5,557 nt of DNA from Bryobacterales bacterium (GTDB lineage Bacteria; Cyanobacteriota; Vampirovibrionia; Obscuribacterales; Obscuribacteraceae): positions 1 to 5,557 of the forward strand of contig CAJCHQ010000293.1 of the NCBI GenBank assembly GCA_903970295.1, read 5' to 3'. Under the pieces are notes generated by a model. It did not search any database and was not told where the DNA came from. It worked only from the letters and a program-made list of their open reading frames with translations. This document shows, in pieces, positions 1-5,557 of this stretch (positions are counted from its first letter, which is position 1; every line of letters begins with the position of its first letter). The position numbers were made by a program, and so were the translations under genes.

Positions 1-98
1 ACAATCGTCAAGTCGGTCTCTCTGGACAAGCCGGAAGTAAGACCATCCAGAGTGACATGGTGATCCTCGACAATCAAAATGCTAATGACATCGCTCAC
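1..98 (-). CDS. Response regulator, receiver domain N-terminus (partial, runs off left edge)
   Basis: Only the first 32 codons are inside the window. Read on the minus strand from a GTG at 98-96, the protein begins MSDVISILIVEDHHVTLDGL and continues TSGLSRETDLTI. This is the beta1-alpha1 start of a CheY-like receiver domain: a hydrophobic strand (residues 5-10, ISILIV), the acidic pair E11-D12 that helps bind Mg2+, then an amphipathic helix of the L-x-G-L type and the start of strand 2. The DHH-type loop and the LxxGL helix most resemble NarL/FixJ (LuxR-class) regulators, but the phosphorylated Asp and the output domain lie outside. The GTG start is supported by GGAG at 108-105 with a 6-nt spacer. 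The frame stays open upstream but that translation does not look like protein. The gene is divergent from cydA, so it may regulate it (inference). Confidence 0.8.
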   Translation of the reverse strand, partial: MSDVISILIVEDHHVTLDGLTSGLSRETDLTI

Positions 99-104
99 TT
101 TGGG

Positions 105-108
105 CTCC
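105..108 (-). promoter_or_regulatory. Ribosome binding site of the response regulator
   Basis: GGAG on the minus strand, 6 nt before the GTG at 98-96. It decides in favour of this GTG over codons further upstream in the open frame, and places the receiver domain's first strand at the normal distance from the N-terminus. Confidence 0.55.
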
Positions 109-271
109 GCCAGCTCACGTCTATGCTTGATCAATACCCAAAGCGGTTCTTTATATACCGACACGAACAGCTCTTCGCCGTCGCGGTTTTTCTTGTCTGT
201 ATTACGACTTTGCTGATCGCAGCCTCGACTTCTGACGCCCTTACGACTTGATACCAAGGTGCGAGCAGATT

Positions 272-302
272 TTGTGCTAGAGTTTCTCTGTCGATTTATA
301 GA
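272..302 (+). promoter_or_regulatory. Weak candidate promoter for cydAB
   Basis: TTGTGC at 272-277 (3 of 6 matches to TTGACA) is followed by TTTATAGA at 295-302. TATAGA at 297-302 matches TATAAT at 4 of 6 but is 19 nt from the -35, while TTTATA at 295-300 has 17-nt spacing but a poorer match. If used, the leader would be about 60 nt before the cydA start. Both boxes are weak, so an activator-dependent promoter is possible. Confidence 0.25.
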
Positions 303-358
303 GCCCACAGTTCAAGCACGGCGCCTTTGCGACTGATGTCTGGAACTAGGCTTTCTGC

Positions 359-362
359 GAGG
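359..362 (+). promoter_or_regulatory. Ribosome binding site of cydA
   Basis: GAGG (inside GCGAGG, 357-362) ends 8 nt before the ATG at 371. It supports that ATG as the start of cydA, which also matches the family's N-terminus. Confidence 0.6.
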
Positions 363-370
363 TTTTTCGC

Positions 371-1831
371 ATGCATATTGACGTGGTGATTCTGTCGCGA
401 ATATTTTTCGCACTGACGATCATGTTTCACTACATCTTTCCGCCTTTGACCATCGGGCTTGGCGTCTACATGGTGATCGTCGAGTCTTTGTGGATGAAAA
501 CCAAAGACCCCTTCTACAAAGACATGGCTCTGTTCTGGACCAAAGTCTTTGCCGTGAACTTCGCGGTAGGGGTGGCCACGGGCATCGTCATGGAATTTGA
601 ATTCGGCACCAATTGGGCGACCTATTCTCGTTTCGTCGGCGACGTTTTTGGTTCCGCGCTTGCGGCCGAGGGCATATTCGCCTTTTTTCTGGAATCAGGT
701 TTTCTCGCCGTACTGGTCTTCGGCTGGGACCGTGTCTCCAGTAAACTGCACTACCTGGCTACCTGCATGGTATGTCTTGGCGGCATATTTTCCTCGGTCT
801 GGATCGTGATCGCCAATTCGTGGCAACAGACGCCTTCCGGTTATCATCTCGTCAAACAAGCAAACGGATTTGTCCGAGCCGAAATCTATGATTTCTGGGC
901 CATGGTTTTCAATCCATCCAGTATGCACCGCCTGCTCCATGTGATCGTCGCCGCTTGCATATTGGGCGCTTTATTCGTCCTCAGCATCTCGGCCTATTAT
1001 CTGCTCAAAGCGCGCCACGAAGAATTTGCCAAAAGATCGATTCTCATCGCTCTCATTTATGGCGCCGTTTTTGCTTGCGCCGAACTCGGCTCCGGTCACT
1101 TCCAAGCCGATGCCGTGGCCCATAATCAGCCGGCCAAGCTGGCCGCTTTCGAGGGACATTACAAAACCGGTCATGGTGGCACAGAAATGTTCATTATCGG
1201 CCTGCCCAATAATAAAGAGGAACGTGTCGACTTCGGCATTTCATTGCCTTGCATGCTCAGCCTGCTTGTCTACAACGATCCAAACAAACCTGTCGCCGGA
1301 CTCGATCAGTTTCCCCTCGAAGATAGACCACCGGTCGTCATACCATTTCTCGCCTATCACGTGATGGTCGGCTTAGGCATGCTCTTCATCGCCATCACTG
1401 TTGGTGGACTGTTTCTCTATTGGCGCGGCATTCTGTTCAAGCAACGCTGGCTTTTGTGGTGTTATGTTTTTGCAGTTCTGGGCGGTTACGCAGCAAACGA
1501 AACAGGCTGGGTAGCCGCGGAAGTAGGTCGTCAGCCATGGGTGGTCTATGGGCTTCTGCGCACCAAAGACGCAGTTTCCAAAGCTGTGCACGTCGACGAC
1601 GTGTTTATTTCGATCGTTCTTTTTGGTTCAGCCTACGCCCTTTTGTTTGCGGTTTGGGTTTTTGTTTTGAACAGCAAAATTCAGCATGGTCCAGAAGGGC
1701 TAGCGGCTATTGTCAAAGACAAGAGCGGTTTTGATTCACCCGACACCATTCTCGATGTGGCATCGCGCATGTTCAAACATGGACGCTATTCGCTGACCGA
1801 AACCAAGAGTGAGGAGGAATCGAATGCTTAA
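371..1831 (+). CDS. cydA: Cytochrome bd quinol oxidase subunit I
   Basis: Heme-bearing subunit of the cytoplasmic-membrane bd oxidase, which oxidises quinol and reduces oxygen to water without proton pumping. It has 486 residues and multiple membrane segments. By hand alignment to E. coli CydA: H20 matches H19 (high-spin heme ligand), H190 matches H186 and M332 matches M393 (the two heme b558 ligands), E100 and E108 match E99 and E107 (proton path), and K256 and E261 match the quinol-site K252 and E257. The signature [12 protein letters not shown] is at 379-390, with E384 matching E445. The Q-loop is short: E. coli has about 60 more residues between the quinol-site Glu and the b558 Met. H330 stands where E. 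coli has R391. After the last helix the tail (about 435-486) carries an insert before the HGRY motif. The first gene of a two-gene overlap with cydB. No frameshift or missing ligand was seen. Confidence 0.97.
   Translation: MHIDVVILSRIFFALTIMFHYIFPPLTIGLGVYMVIVESLWMKTKDPFYKDMALFWTKVFAVNFAVGVATGIVMEFEFGTNWATYSRFVGDVFGSALAAEGIFAFFLESGFLAVLVFGWDRVSSKLHYLATCMVCLGGIFSSVWIVIANSWQQTPSGYHLVKQANGFVRAEIYDFWAMVFNPSSMHRLLHVIVAACILGALFVLSISAYYLLKARHEEFAKRSILIALIYGAVFACAELGSGHFQADAVAHNQPAKLAAFEGHYKTGHGGTEMFIIGLPNNKEERVDFGISLPCMLSLLVYNDPNKPVAGLDQFPLEDRPPVVIPFLAYHVMVGLGMLFIAITVGGLFLYWRGILFKQRWLLWCYVFAVLGGYAANETGWVAAEVGRQPWVVYGLLRTKDAVSKAVHVDDVFISIVLFGSAYALLFAVWVFVLNSKIQHGPEGLAAIVKDKSGFDSPDTILDVASRMFKHGRYSLTETKSEEESNA
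1811..1817 (+). promoter_or_regulatory. Ribosome binding site of cydB, inside cydA
   Basis: GAGGAGG lies in the last codons of cydA, 6 nt before the ATG at 1824. This near-ideal Shine-Dalgarno decides the cydB start in favour of ATG 1824 over the in-frame GTG at 1809, which would place the Shine-Dalgarno inside the gene. Confidence 0.8.
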
Positions 1832-2849
1832 CCTGAGCTATAACGACATCTGGTTCATCGGGCTTGGTGTGCTTCTCACCGGTTATGCAATTCTGGACGG
1901 TTTTGATTTCGGCGTCGGCATCATGCATTTGTTCGCGAGCGATGACACTGAAAGACGCCTCTGCCTCAATTCGATCGGGCCGCTCTGGGACGGCAACGAA
2001 GTCTGGCTGGTAACCTTTGGCGGCGCCCTCTTTGCCGCCTTTCCCAATGCCTATGCCACCGCTTTTTCTGGCTTCTACATGGCGTTCATGCTGCTTCTAA
2101 CTGCTCTCATTTTTCGAGCGGTTTCGATCGAGTTTCGCAGCAAACATGCTTCGCCAAAATGGCGACAAGCTTGGGACATTATTTTCTCGCTGGCGTCTAC
2201 AACCGCGCCTTTTCTATTTGGTGTTTTAGCCGGCAACTCATTTGTTGGTTTGCCGATCGGGCGGGATATGGAATTCACCGGCACAACCAGCGATCTGTTC
2301 CGCCCCTATCCCTGTCTGGTCGGTATGTTTGCCGTGGCGATCTGTGCCATGCATGGCTCTATTTATCTTTATCTAAAAACTGAAGGAGATTTGCAGAAGA
2401 AAATACACGGTTGGATGTGGACGACTTTCGGCATCTTTATCGTGTTCTATATGTTCACGACCATTGTCACACTGGTCCAATTCCCGGCCGCAACAGCAAA
2501 TTTCCTCAAATTTCCTCTGGCCTGGTTGGTCGTTCTGCTAAATATTTTGGCGATCGCCAATATTCCCCGCGCTATATTCTTGAATCGTCCTGGCTACGCC
2601 TTCATTTCATCGGTATGCACGATTGCGGCCTTGACCTTTCTCTTCGGCGCGGCGATGTGGCCGAATTTGATCGTCTCTCGCGACAATCCTACCTACAACA
2701 TAACGGTCTATAATGGTGCCTCTTCGCATATGACCCTGGGCATTATGCTGATCGTCGCATCTCTCGGTCTGCCTTTCGTGCTCTGCTATACAACGGTCGT
2801 CTACTGGGTGTTCCGCGGCAAAGTGCAACTGACCCCGCACAGCTATTAG
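1824..2849 (+). CDS. cydB: Cytochrome bd quinol oxidase subunit II
   Basis: Second integral-membrane subunit of the bd oxidase; it pairs with CydA, stabilises the complex and contributes to proton access. It has 341 residues from ATG 1824 and is hydrophobic with about eight to nine helices. Family motifs are present: [13 protein letters not shown] at residues 20-32 and [10 protein letters not shown] at 52-61 followed by GGALFAAFP, with W55-D56 matching the conserved Trp-Asp of E. coli CydB (D58). A periplasmic-type stretch WPNLIVSR with the following [10 protein letters not shown] comes before the last helix, and the C-terminus [15 protein letters not shown] is the usual ending. Its ATG overlaps the cydA stop by 8 nt, which implies translational coupling. 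No cydX-like short hydrophobic frame follows it: the next 50 nt contain only a 13-codon hydrophilic frame. No cydCD genes are seen in the window. Confidence 0.97.
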   Translation: MLNLSYNDIWFIGLGVLLTGYAILDGFDFGVGIMHLFASDDTERRLCLNSIGPLWDGNEVWLVTFGGALFAAFPNAYATAFSGFYMAFMLLLTALIFRAVSIEFRSKHASPKWRQAWDIIFSLASTTAPFLFGVLAGNSFVGLPIGRDMEFTGTTSDLFRPYPCLVGMFAVAICAMHGSIYLYLKTEGDLQKKIHGWMWTTFGIFIVFYMFTTIVTLVQFPAATANFLKFPLAWLVVLLNILAIANIPRAIFLNRPGYAFISSVCTIAALTFLFGAAMWPNLIVSRDNPTYNITVYNGASSHMTLGIMLIVASLGLPFVLCYTTVVYWVFRGKVQLTPHSY

Positions 2850-2855
2850 CCTCGC

Positions 2856-2861
2856 TATAAT
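2856..2861 (+). promoter_or_regulatory. Candidate -10 box before the DUF2237 gene
   Basis: A perfect TATAAT lies 7 nt after the cydB stop and 36 nt before the TTG start of the next gene. The only -35-like string is CTGACC at 2829-2834, which is 21 nt away and too far for a standard sigma-70 promoter. It may be a weak internal promoter or chance. Confidence 0.3.
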
Positions 2862-2897
2862 GATCAGGTTCCAGTGGATTGAAGGACGAGTGAGAAA

Positions 2898-3266
2898 TTG
2901 ACATCAAAGAAAAACGTGCTTGGTACCGATCTTGAAATTTGCTGTACATCTCCATTGACCGGCTTTCTCAGAGATGGATACTGCGAAATGAATGCTGATG
3001 ACATCGGCACTCATGTAGTCTGTGCTAAGGTTACAGCCGAATTTCTCAAGTATTCGAAAAAAGTGGGCAATGATTTGAGTAGCCCAGCGCCAGAACATGG
3101 ATTTCCTGGTTTAAAACCAGGAGATAAATGGTGCCTCTGTGCCGCAAGGTGGAAGGAGGCTCTGGATGCCGGAGTGGCACCACCTGTGGTTCTAGAGTCC
3201 ACACATGAATACGCCCTCGAATATGTCACCCTGAAAGAATTGAAGGAAAACGCCAGCGAAGACTGA
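2898..3266 (+). CDS. DUF2237 family protein (COG3651 type), function unknown
   Basis: Recognised as DUF2237, a small cytosolic bacterial family without an established function. It has 122 residues, full family length. The start is TTG at 2898: it gives the N-terminus MTSKKNVLGTDLEICC, matching the family's usual NVLGxxLExC opening, whereas the first ATG (2988) would remove this and the TGFxRDGYC block. AAGGA at 2882-2886 is 11 nt upstream, a loose Shine-Dalgarno. Conserved blocks: SPLTGFLRDGYC at 18-29, HVVCAKVTAEFL at 39-50, GNDLSSPAPEHGFPGLKPGD at 57-76, and WCLCAARW at 78-85, then a PPVVLESTHE block at 95-104. Cysteines C15, C16, C29, C42, C79 and C81 suggest metal binding or redox chemistry (inference). 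It lies 48 nt after cydB on the same strand, so it may be cotranscribed with it or use the TATAAT at 2856. Confidence 0.9.
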   Translation: MTSKKNVLGTDLEICCTSPLTGFLRDGYCEMNADDIGTHVVCAKVTAEFLKYSKKVGNDLSSPAPEHGFPGLKPGDKWCLCAARWKEALDAGVAPPVVLESTHEYALEYVTLKELKENASED

Positions 3267-3461
3267 CATCGCAGCCCGAACCAGCGCTGCCAGCCATAAA
3301 TTCGATACCATGTCAAATGCCGGCGGCAAAATTAACACTAGCCTCCTCTACAAATAATTGTTATATTGCAGCTATGTACCCTTTCTATTGAGTGAAGGAA
3401 AAGCTTTCGTTACTCTGCGAAAAGCTCTGCCGCCACTGTTCTTGTTCAGGATCAGTCCAAA
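3267..3461. other. Non-coding gap between the DUF2237 gene and the hypothetical gene
   Basis: A 195-bp gap. GCAGC at 3271-3275 can pair with GCTGC at 3286-3290 around a 10-nt loop, but no T-run follows, so it is not called a terminator. Promoter-like pieces are TTAACA at 3332-3337 (5 of 6 to the -35 consensus) and TATATT at 3362-3367 (5 of 6 to the -10 consensus), but they are 24 nt apart. GAAAAGCT occurs twice, at 3398-3405 and 3419-3426, 21 nt apart. A TTG-started frame (3358-3612) is open here but runs out of frame into the better-supported gene at 3462. Confidence 0.5.
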
Positions 3462-4046
3462 ATGCCCAAGCCCATGGACGACACGCGCGATCGGACTAAG
3501 ATCAGCGATAAGGACACGCCCGGTGACCTTCGCTACAGTGACGTCGTGGAGAACACCAACAAGGGAGCGCTTACCACCCGCTCAGAACAGATCAAAGCCA
3601 CGCAAAATCTAGTCGACAAGAAAATTCTCGGTTCGTTGACCCTGGTGGGCGATAACACTAAGAGCAATAATCCATTCAGAAATAAATCGGCTAAGAAGAA
3701 GAGACGAAAGAGTCTCGAACGCGAGCTGTCTAAGCTCGGTGACGAAGTTCTGGCCAAGATTCCCCCCGAGAAATTAGCCCAGCTCCTCGAATCCAATGGG
3801 GAAGAGACTGATGCAGCGCTACTCTCCGACTCGCTCAGGGAGAAGCTGAAAGTGCTGGCAGAAGAAACCTCGGAGCATGGGGACGATGCCGACGAAGATG
3901 AGCGCGAAATTGCCGCAATGCATCCAACTCAGCAAAGCACTAAGTCCGGGCAGACTCAACCAGGCCCAAAGCCAAGCCAGCCAGGTCCGAAAGACGATGC
4001 ACATAACTCTTCGACAACGACCTGCGACATAGGCAGTATGTCATAA
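3462..4046 (+). CDS. Hypothetical protein, highly charged and probably disordered
   Basis: I do not recognise this protein of 194 residues. It has no signal peptide or membrane segment, so it is predicted to be cytosolic. Visible parts: a polar N-terminus rich in Asp, Lys and Thr (1-50); a lysine/arginine cluster KSAKKKRRKSLER at 75-87; a likely helical region from 84 to about 136 with leucines spaced as in an amphipathic helix or short coiled coil (LERELSKLGDEVLAKI, then PPEKLAQLLE and LREKLKVLAEE); an acidic run DDADEDERE at 141-149; and a Pro/Gln/Lys tail with PGPK at 167-170 and 174-177. There is a single cysteine, C188. The start is ATG 3462, with AGGA at 3448-3451 ten nt upstream; ATG 3474 is possible but has no Shine-Dalgarno. 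Third positions favour G or C, which supports real coding. The TldD-like reading frame opens within 10 nt of its stop, so the two may share a transcript. Function unknown. Confidence 0.7.
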   Translation: MPKPMDDTRDRTKISDKDTPGDLRYSDVVENTNKGALTTRSEQIKATQNLVDKKILGSLTLVGDNTKSNNPFRNKSAKKKRRKSLERELSKLGDEVLAKIPPEKLAQLLESNGEETDAALLSDSLREKLKVLAEETSEHGDDADEDEREIAAMHPTQQSTKSGQTQPGPKPSQPGPKDDAHNSSTTTCDIGSMS

Positions 4047-4081
4047 TCTATTGAACGGAAAACGGGCTCTTACTAATCACC

Positions 4082-5557
4082 TTGATCAGCTTAACGGCAT
4101 TCACGTCCACCATTCTAAAAAGCCTCGGCTCAGCGCAGCTGGGAAAGACGAGCAGAATACGCAATCGATTCAGCGGCGCTTCCGCGACGAGGGCAGCGAT
4201 CGCCACGCTCATCGTTTGTTCGATGCGAGCGAATGGTGCCGTCGGCAGCGAATCTTCACCCAGTTCGAATCCGATTATTAAGACTATGGAGCAGGAGCTA
4301 AAACGCTCCATGACAGAGCTTAAGAGCAAAGGCAAAGCACCACTCTATTACCTCGCCTATCGTCTATACGAAGGCACCTGGGAAACAATCGTGGCATCCG
4401 ACGGGGCTCTGGATAGTCAATATCCGCACAGCAACTGGCGCATGCTTTCGGTCGATTTGAGGATAGGCTCTCCGCATTTCGACAACACTCACTTTCTCAG
4501 AGGCGCTAATACAGCCTCCCCGCATTTTTACGAAAAATCATCGAAAAGCGATTCGATCTTGCCACTAGATGAAGCGGGTCTGCCTCTCAAGCAATGCCTC
4601 TGGCTGAAAACCGACGAAGCCTTCAAAGAGGCGCAGCAACGGTTCTCTGAGCTGAACGCGAGCAAAGATGTGATGTCGATCGAAGAGGACAAATCGGGCG
4701 ACTTTTCATTGCAGCCCAAACACTCTTACGAATCCCCTCTCGAACATTTTCATATCGATCGAGGCGCCTGGGAAGATCGTGTAAGGGCGCTGTCCAAACT
4801 CTTTCTCGCCCATCCGTTCATCCAGAGTTCTACAGTGTCGTTTGCGGCGCAACCAAGCACTCGCTATATGGTGAACAGTGAAAACTCTGAGTTGATCGAG
4901 CAACACCAGAGTTTTCAGGTCATGATTAGGGCAACAACTCTAGCTGACGATGGCATGAAACTGTGGCTGTGGGACTCAGTTGAAAGCACGAATCCAAAAA
5001 ATTTGCCAAACCAGGCTGATTTGACGAGGCGCGTCGAGAAACTGGCCAAGTCGCTCGACGATTTGCGTAAGGCAGGGGTAGCAGAACCTTACGTAGGACC
5101 AGCGATTCTTTCAGGAAAAGCAGCGGCAGTTTTTTTTCACGAAACTTTCGGGCACAGGATCGAAGCCGTGCACGAGAAAAGCGAAAACGAAGGCAAGACA
5201 TTCACGAAAAAGCTTGGCACTGTGGTAATGCCTCACTTCATCTCGGTCGTCGATGACCCAACCATAGCCAAAGCCAACAACGAATTCTTGAACGGTCATT
5301 ACGTCTACGATGACGAAGGCGTCCCGGCCCAGAGAGTGGAGTTGGCGAAAAACGGTATTCTGACCGGATTTCTCACAGGTCGAGCACCAGTGCAAAATTT
5401 CAAATCGTCGAACGGACACGGACGCTCAGCGGCCGGCTGGAATCCCACAGCCAGACAAGCCAATCTCCTGGTCATCGCTGACAAAAGCAAACAAGTCTCA
5501 CCGCTTGCCCTGAGACAGCTTCTGATCGCAGAGGCCAAGAAGCAGCACAAACCCTAC
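4082..5557 (+). CDS. TldD/PmbA-family metallopeptidase, apparently exported (3' end outside window)
   Basis: The frame is open from 4055 to the right edge. From TTG 4082 it gives 492 residues. The zinc motif HETFGH (HExxxH) is at residues 353-358, followed by TldD-type blocks: SVVDDPT, YDDEGVPAQRVELAKNGILTGFLTGR, and NGHGRSAAGWNPTARQANLLV near the end. The cysteine that forms the third zinc ligand in E. coli TldD would lie further downstream. The N-terminal half has PLYYLAYRLYE and DNTHFLRG (134-141), a pattern I associate with TldD-related proteins that carry signal peptides rather than with cytosolic TldD (from memory). A basic stretch, then AAIATLIVCS (38-47) and MRANGA, looks like a signal peptide with AxA-like cleavage. 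The start is uncertain: TTG 4082, CTG 4139, ATG 4223 and ATG 4286 are all in frame and none has a clear Shine-Dalgarno; only the first two keep the hydrophobic segment. Predicted proteolytic role; substrate unknown. Confidence 0.85.
   Translation, partial: MISLTAFTSTILKSLGSAQLGKTSRIRNRFSGASATRAAIATLIVCSMRANGAVGSESSPSSNPIIKTMEQELKRSMTELKSKGKAPLYYLAYRLYEGTWETIVASDGALDSQYPHSNWRMLSVDLRIGSPHFDNTHFLRGANTASPHFYEKSSKSDSILPLDEAGLPLKQCLWLKTDEAFKEAQQRFSELNASKDVMSIEEDKSGDFSLQPKHSYESPLEHFHIDRGAWEDRVRALSKLFLAHPFIQSSTVSFAAQPSTRYMVNSENSELIEQHQSFQVMIRATTLADDGMKLWLWDSVESTNPKNLPNQADLTRRVEKLAKSLDDLRKAGVAEPYVGPAILSGKAAAVFFHETFGHRIEAVHEKSENEGKTFTKKLGTVVMPHFISVVDDPTIAKANNEFLNGHYVYDDEGVPAQRVELAKNGILTGFLTGRAPVQNFKSSNGHGRSAAGWNPTARQANLLVIADKSKQVSPLALRQLLIAEAKKQHKPY

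Larger units (their letters stand above)
99..370. other. Divergent intergenic region between the regulator and cydA
   Basis: About 270 bp between two divergently read genes, so it should hold the promoters of both. The 64-residue frame at 57-251 overlaps the regulator start on the opposite strand and is not believed. Visible elements: an 8-bp palindrome TTGATCAA at 127-134; TATAAA at 155-150 on the minus strand, a possible -10 for the regulator without a recognisable -35; two exact copies of TTACGACTT at 202-210 and 241-249; and a weak plus-strand promoter candidate near 272-302. The full FNR or ArcA consensus was not found by eye. No RNA gene or riboswitch was recognised. Confidence 0.6.

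Noticed and set aside
57..251. 64-codon plus-strand frame with a hydrophobic C-terminal part
   Set aside because: It overlaps the start of the response regulator on the other strand, whose receiver-domain sequence and GGAG site are far better supported. It has no family resemblance that I can see.
1809..1823. Upstream GTG start for cydB
   Set aside because: The ideal Shine-Dalgarno GAGGAGG at 1811-1817 would lie inside the gene; ATG 1824 has correct spacing and gives the normal CydB N-terminus.
2860..2901. 13-codon frame after cydB as a possible cydX
   Set aside because: The product MIRFQWIEGRVRN is hydrophilic and too short for a membrane helix, and no Shine-Dalgarno precedes it.
3271..3290. 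Hairpin after the DUF2237 gene as a terminator
   Set aside because: The stem is only 5 bp with a 10-nt loop and no T-run follows, so it does not meet the pattern of an intrinsic terminator.
3011..3316. 101-codon minus-strand frame over the DUF2237 gene
   Set aside because: It is antisense to a gene with clear family motifs, and its composition looks like a shadow translation.
3358..3612. 84-codon TTG-started plus-strand frame
   Set aside because: It runs out of frame through the better-supported gene at 3462; its second half is an Arg/Pro/Thr-rich shadow translation.
4048..4335. 95-codon minus-strand frame with a hydrophobic start
   Set aside because: It lies antisense to the TldD-like frame that continues into a gene with clear motifs, and its own sequence matches no family I know.
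5111..5550. Minus-strand frames at the right edge
   Set aside because: They are antisense to the conserved catalytic half of the TldD-like gene and have shadow-like, Arg/Cys/Ser-rich composition.

Overview
The window is bacterial. It has compact genes, Shine-Dalgarno-type start sites, GTG and TTG as alternative start codons, and balanced base composition with a mild preference for G or C at third codon positions in the best genes. The core is a cytochrome bd quinol oxidase operon, so the organism respires oxygen, probably also at low oxygen. Nothing here fixes the phylum. The short Q-loop form of CydA, the DUF2237 protein and an apparently exported TldD-like protein would suit a deep-branching environmental lineage (a Melainabacteria/Obscuribacter-type bacterium is one guess), but that is low-confidence inference.

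Layout from left to right. (1) Positions 1-98, minus strand: the first 32 codons of a response-regulator receiver domain that runs off the left edge. (2) Positions 99-370: a divergent intergenic region of about 270 bp carrying the start signals of the regulator and of cydA. (3) Positions 371-2849: cydA and cydB, overlapping by 8 nt and surely cotranscribed. (4) Positions 2898-3266: a cysteine-containing DUF2237 protein starting at TTG, with its own candidate -10 box. (5) Positions 3267-3461: a non-coding gap with no convincing terminator. (6) Positions 3462-4046: an unrecognised, highly charged, probably disordered protein of 194 residues. (7) From about 4082 to the right edge: a TldD/PmbA-family metallopeptidase with an HExxxH zinc motif, apparently preceded by a signal peptide; its 3' end is outside the window.

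How they may work together. CydA and CydB form the membrane oxidase that passes electrons from quinol to oxygen without pumping protons. The divergent response regulator is placed to control cydAB, but this is inference from position only. No cydX, cydC or cydD is visible. The right half looks like a separate unit: a short hypothetical gene followed closely by the exported-type TldD homologue. I saw no tRNA, rRNA, CRISPR array, insertion sequence or prophage signal. The least ordinary points are the regulator fragment at the left edge, the exported TldD-like protein with an uncertain start, and the unrecognised protein next to it.
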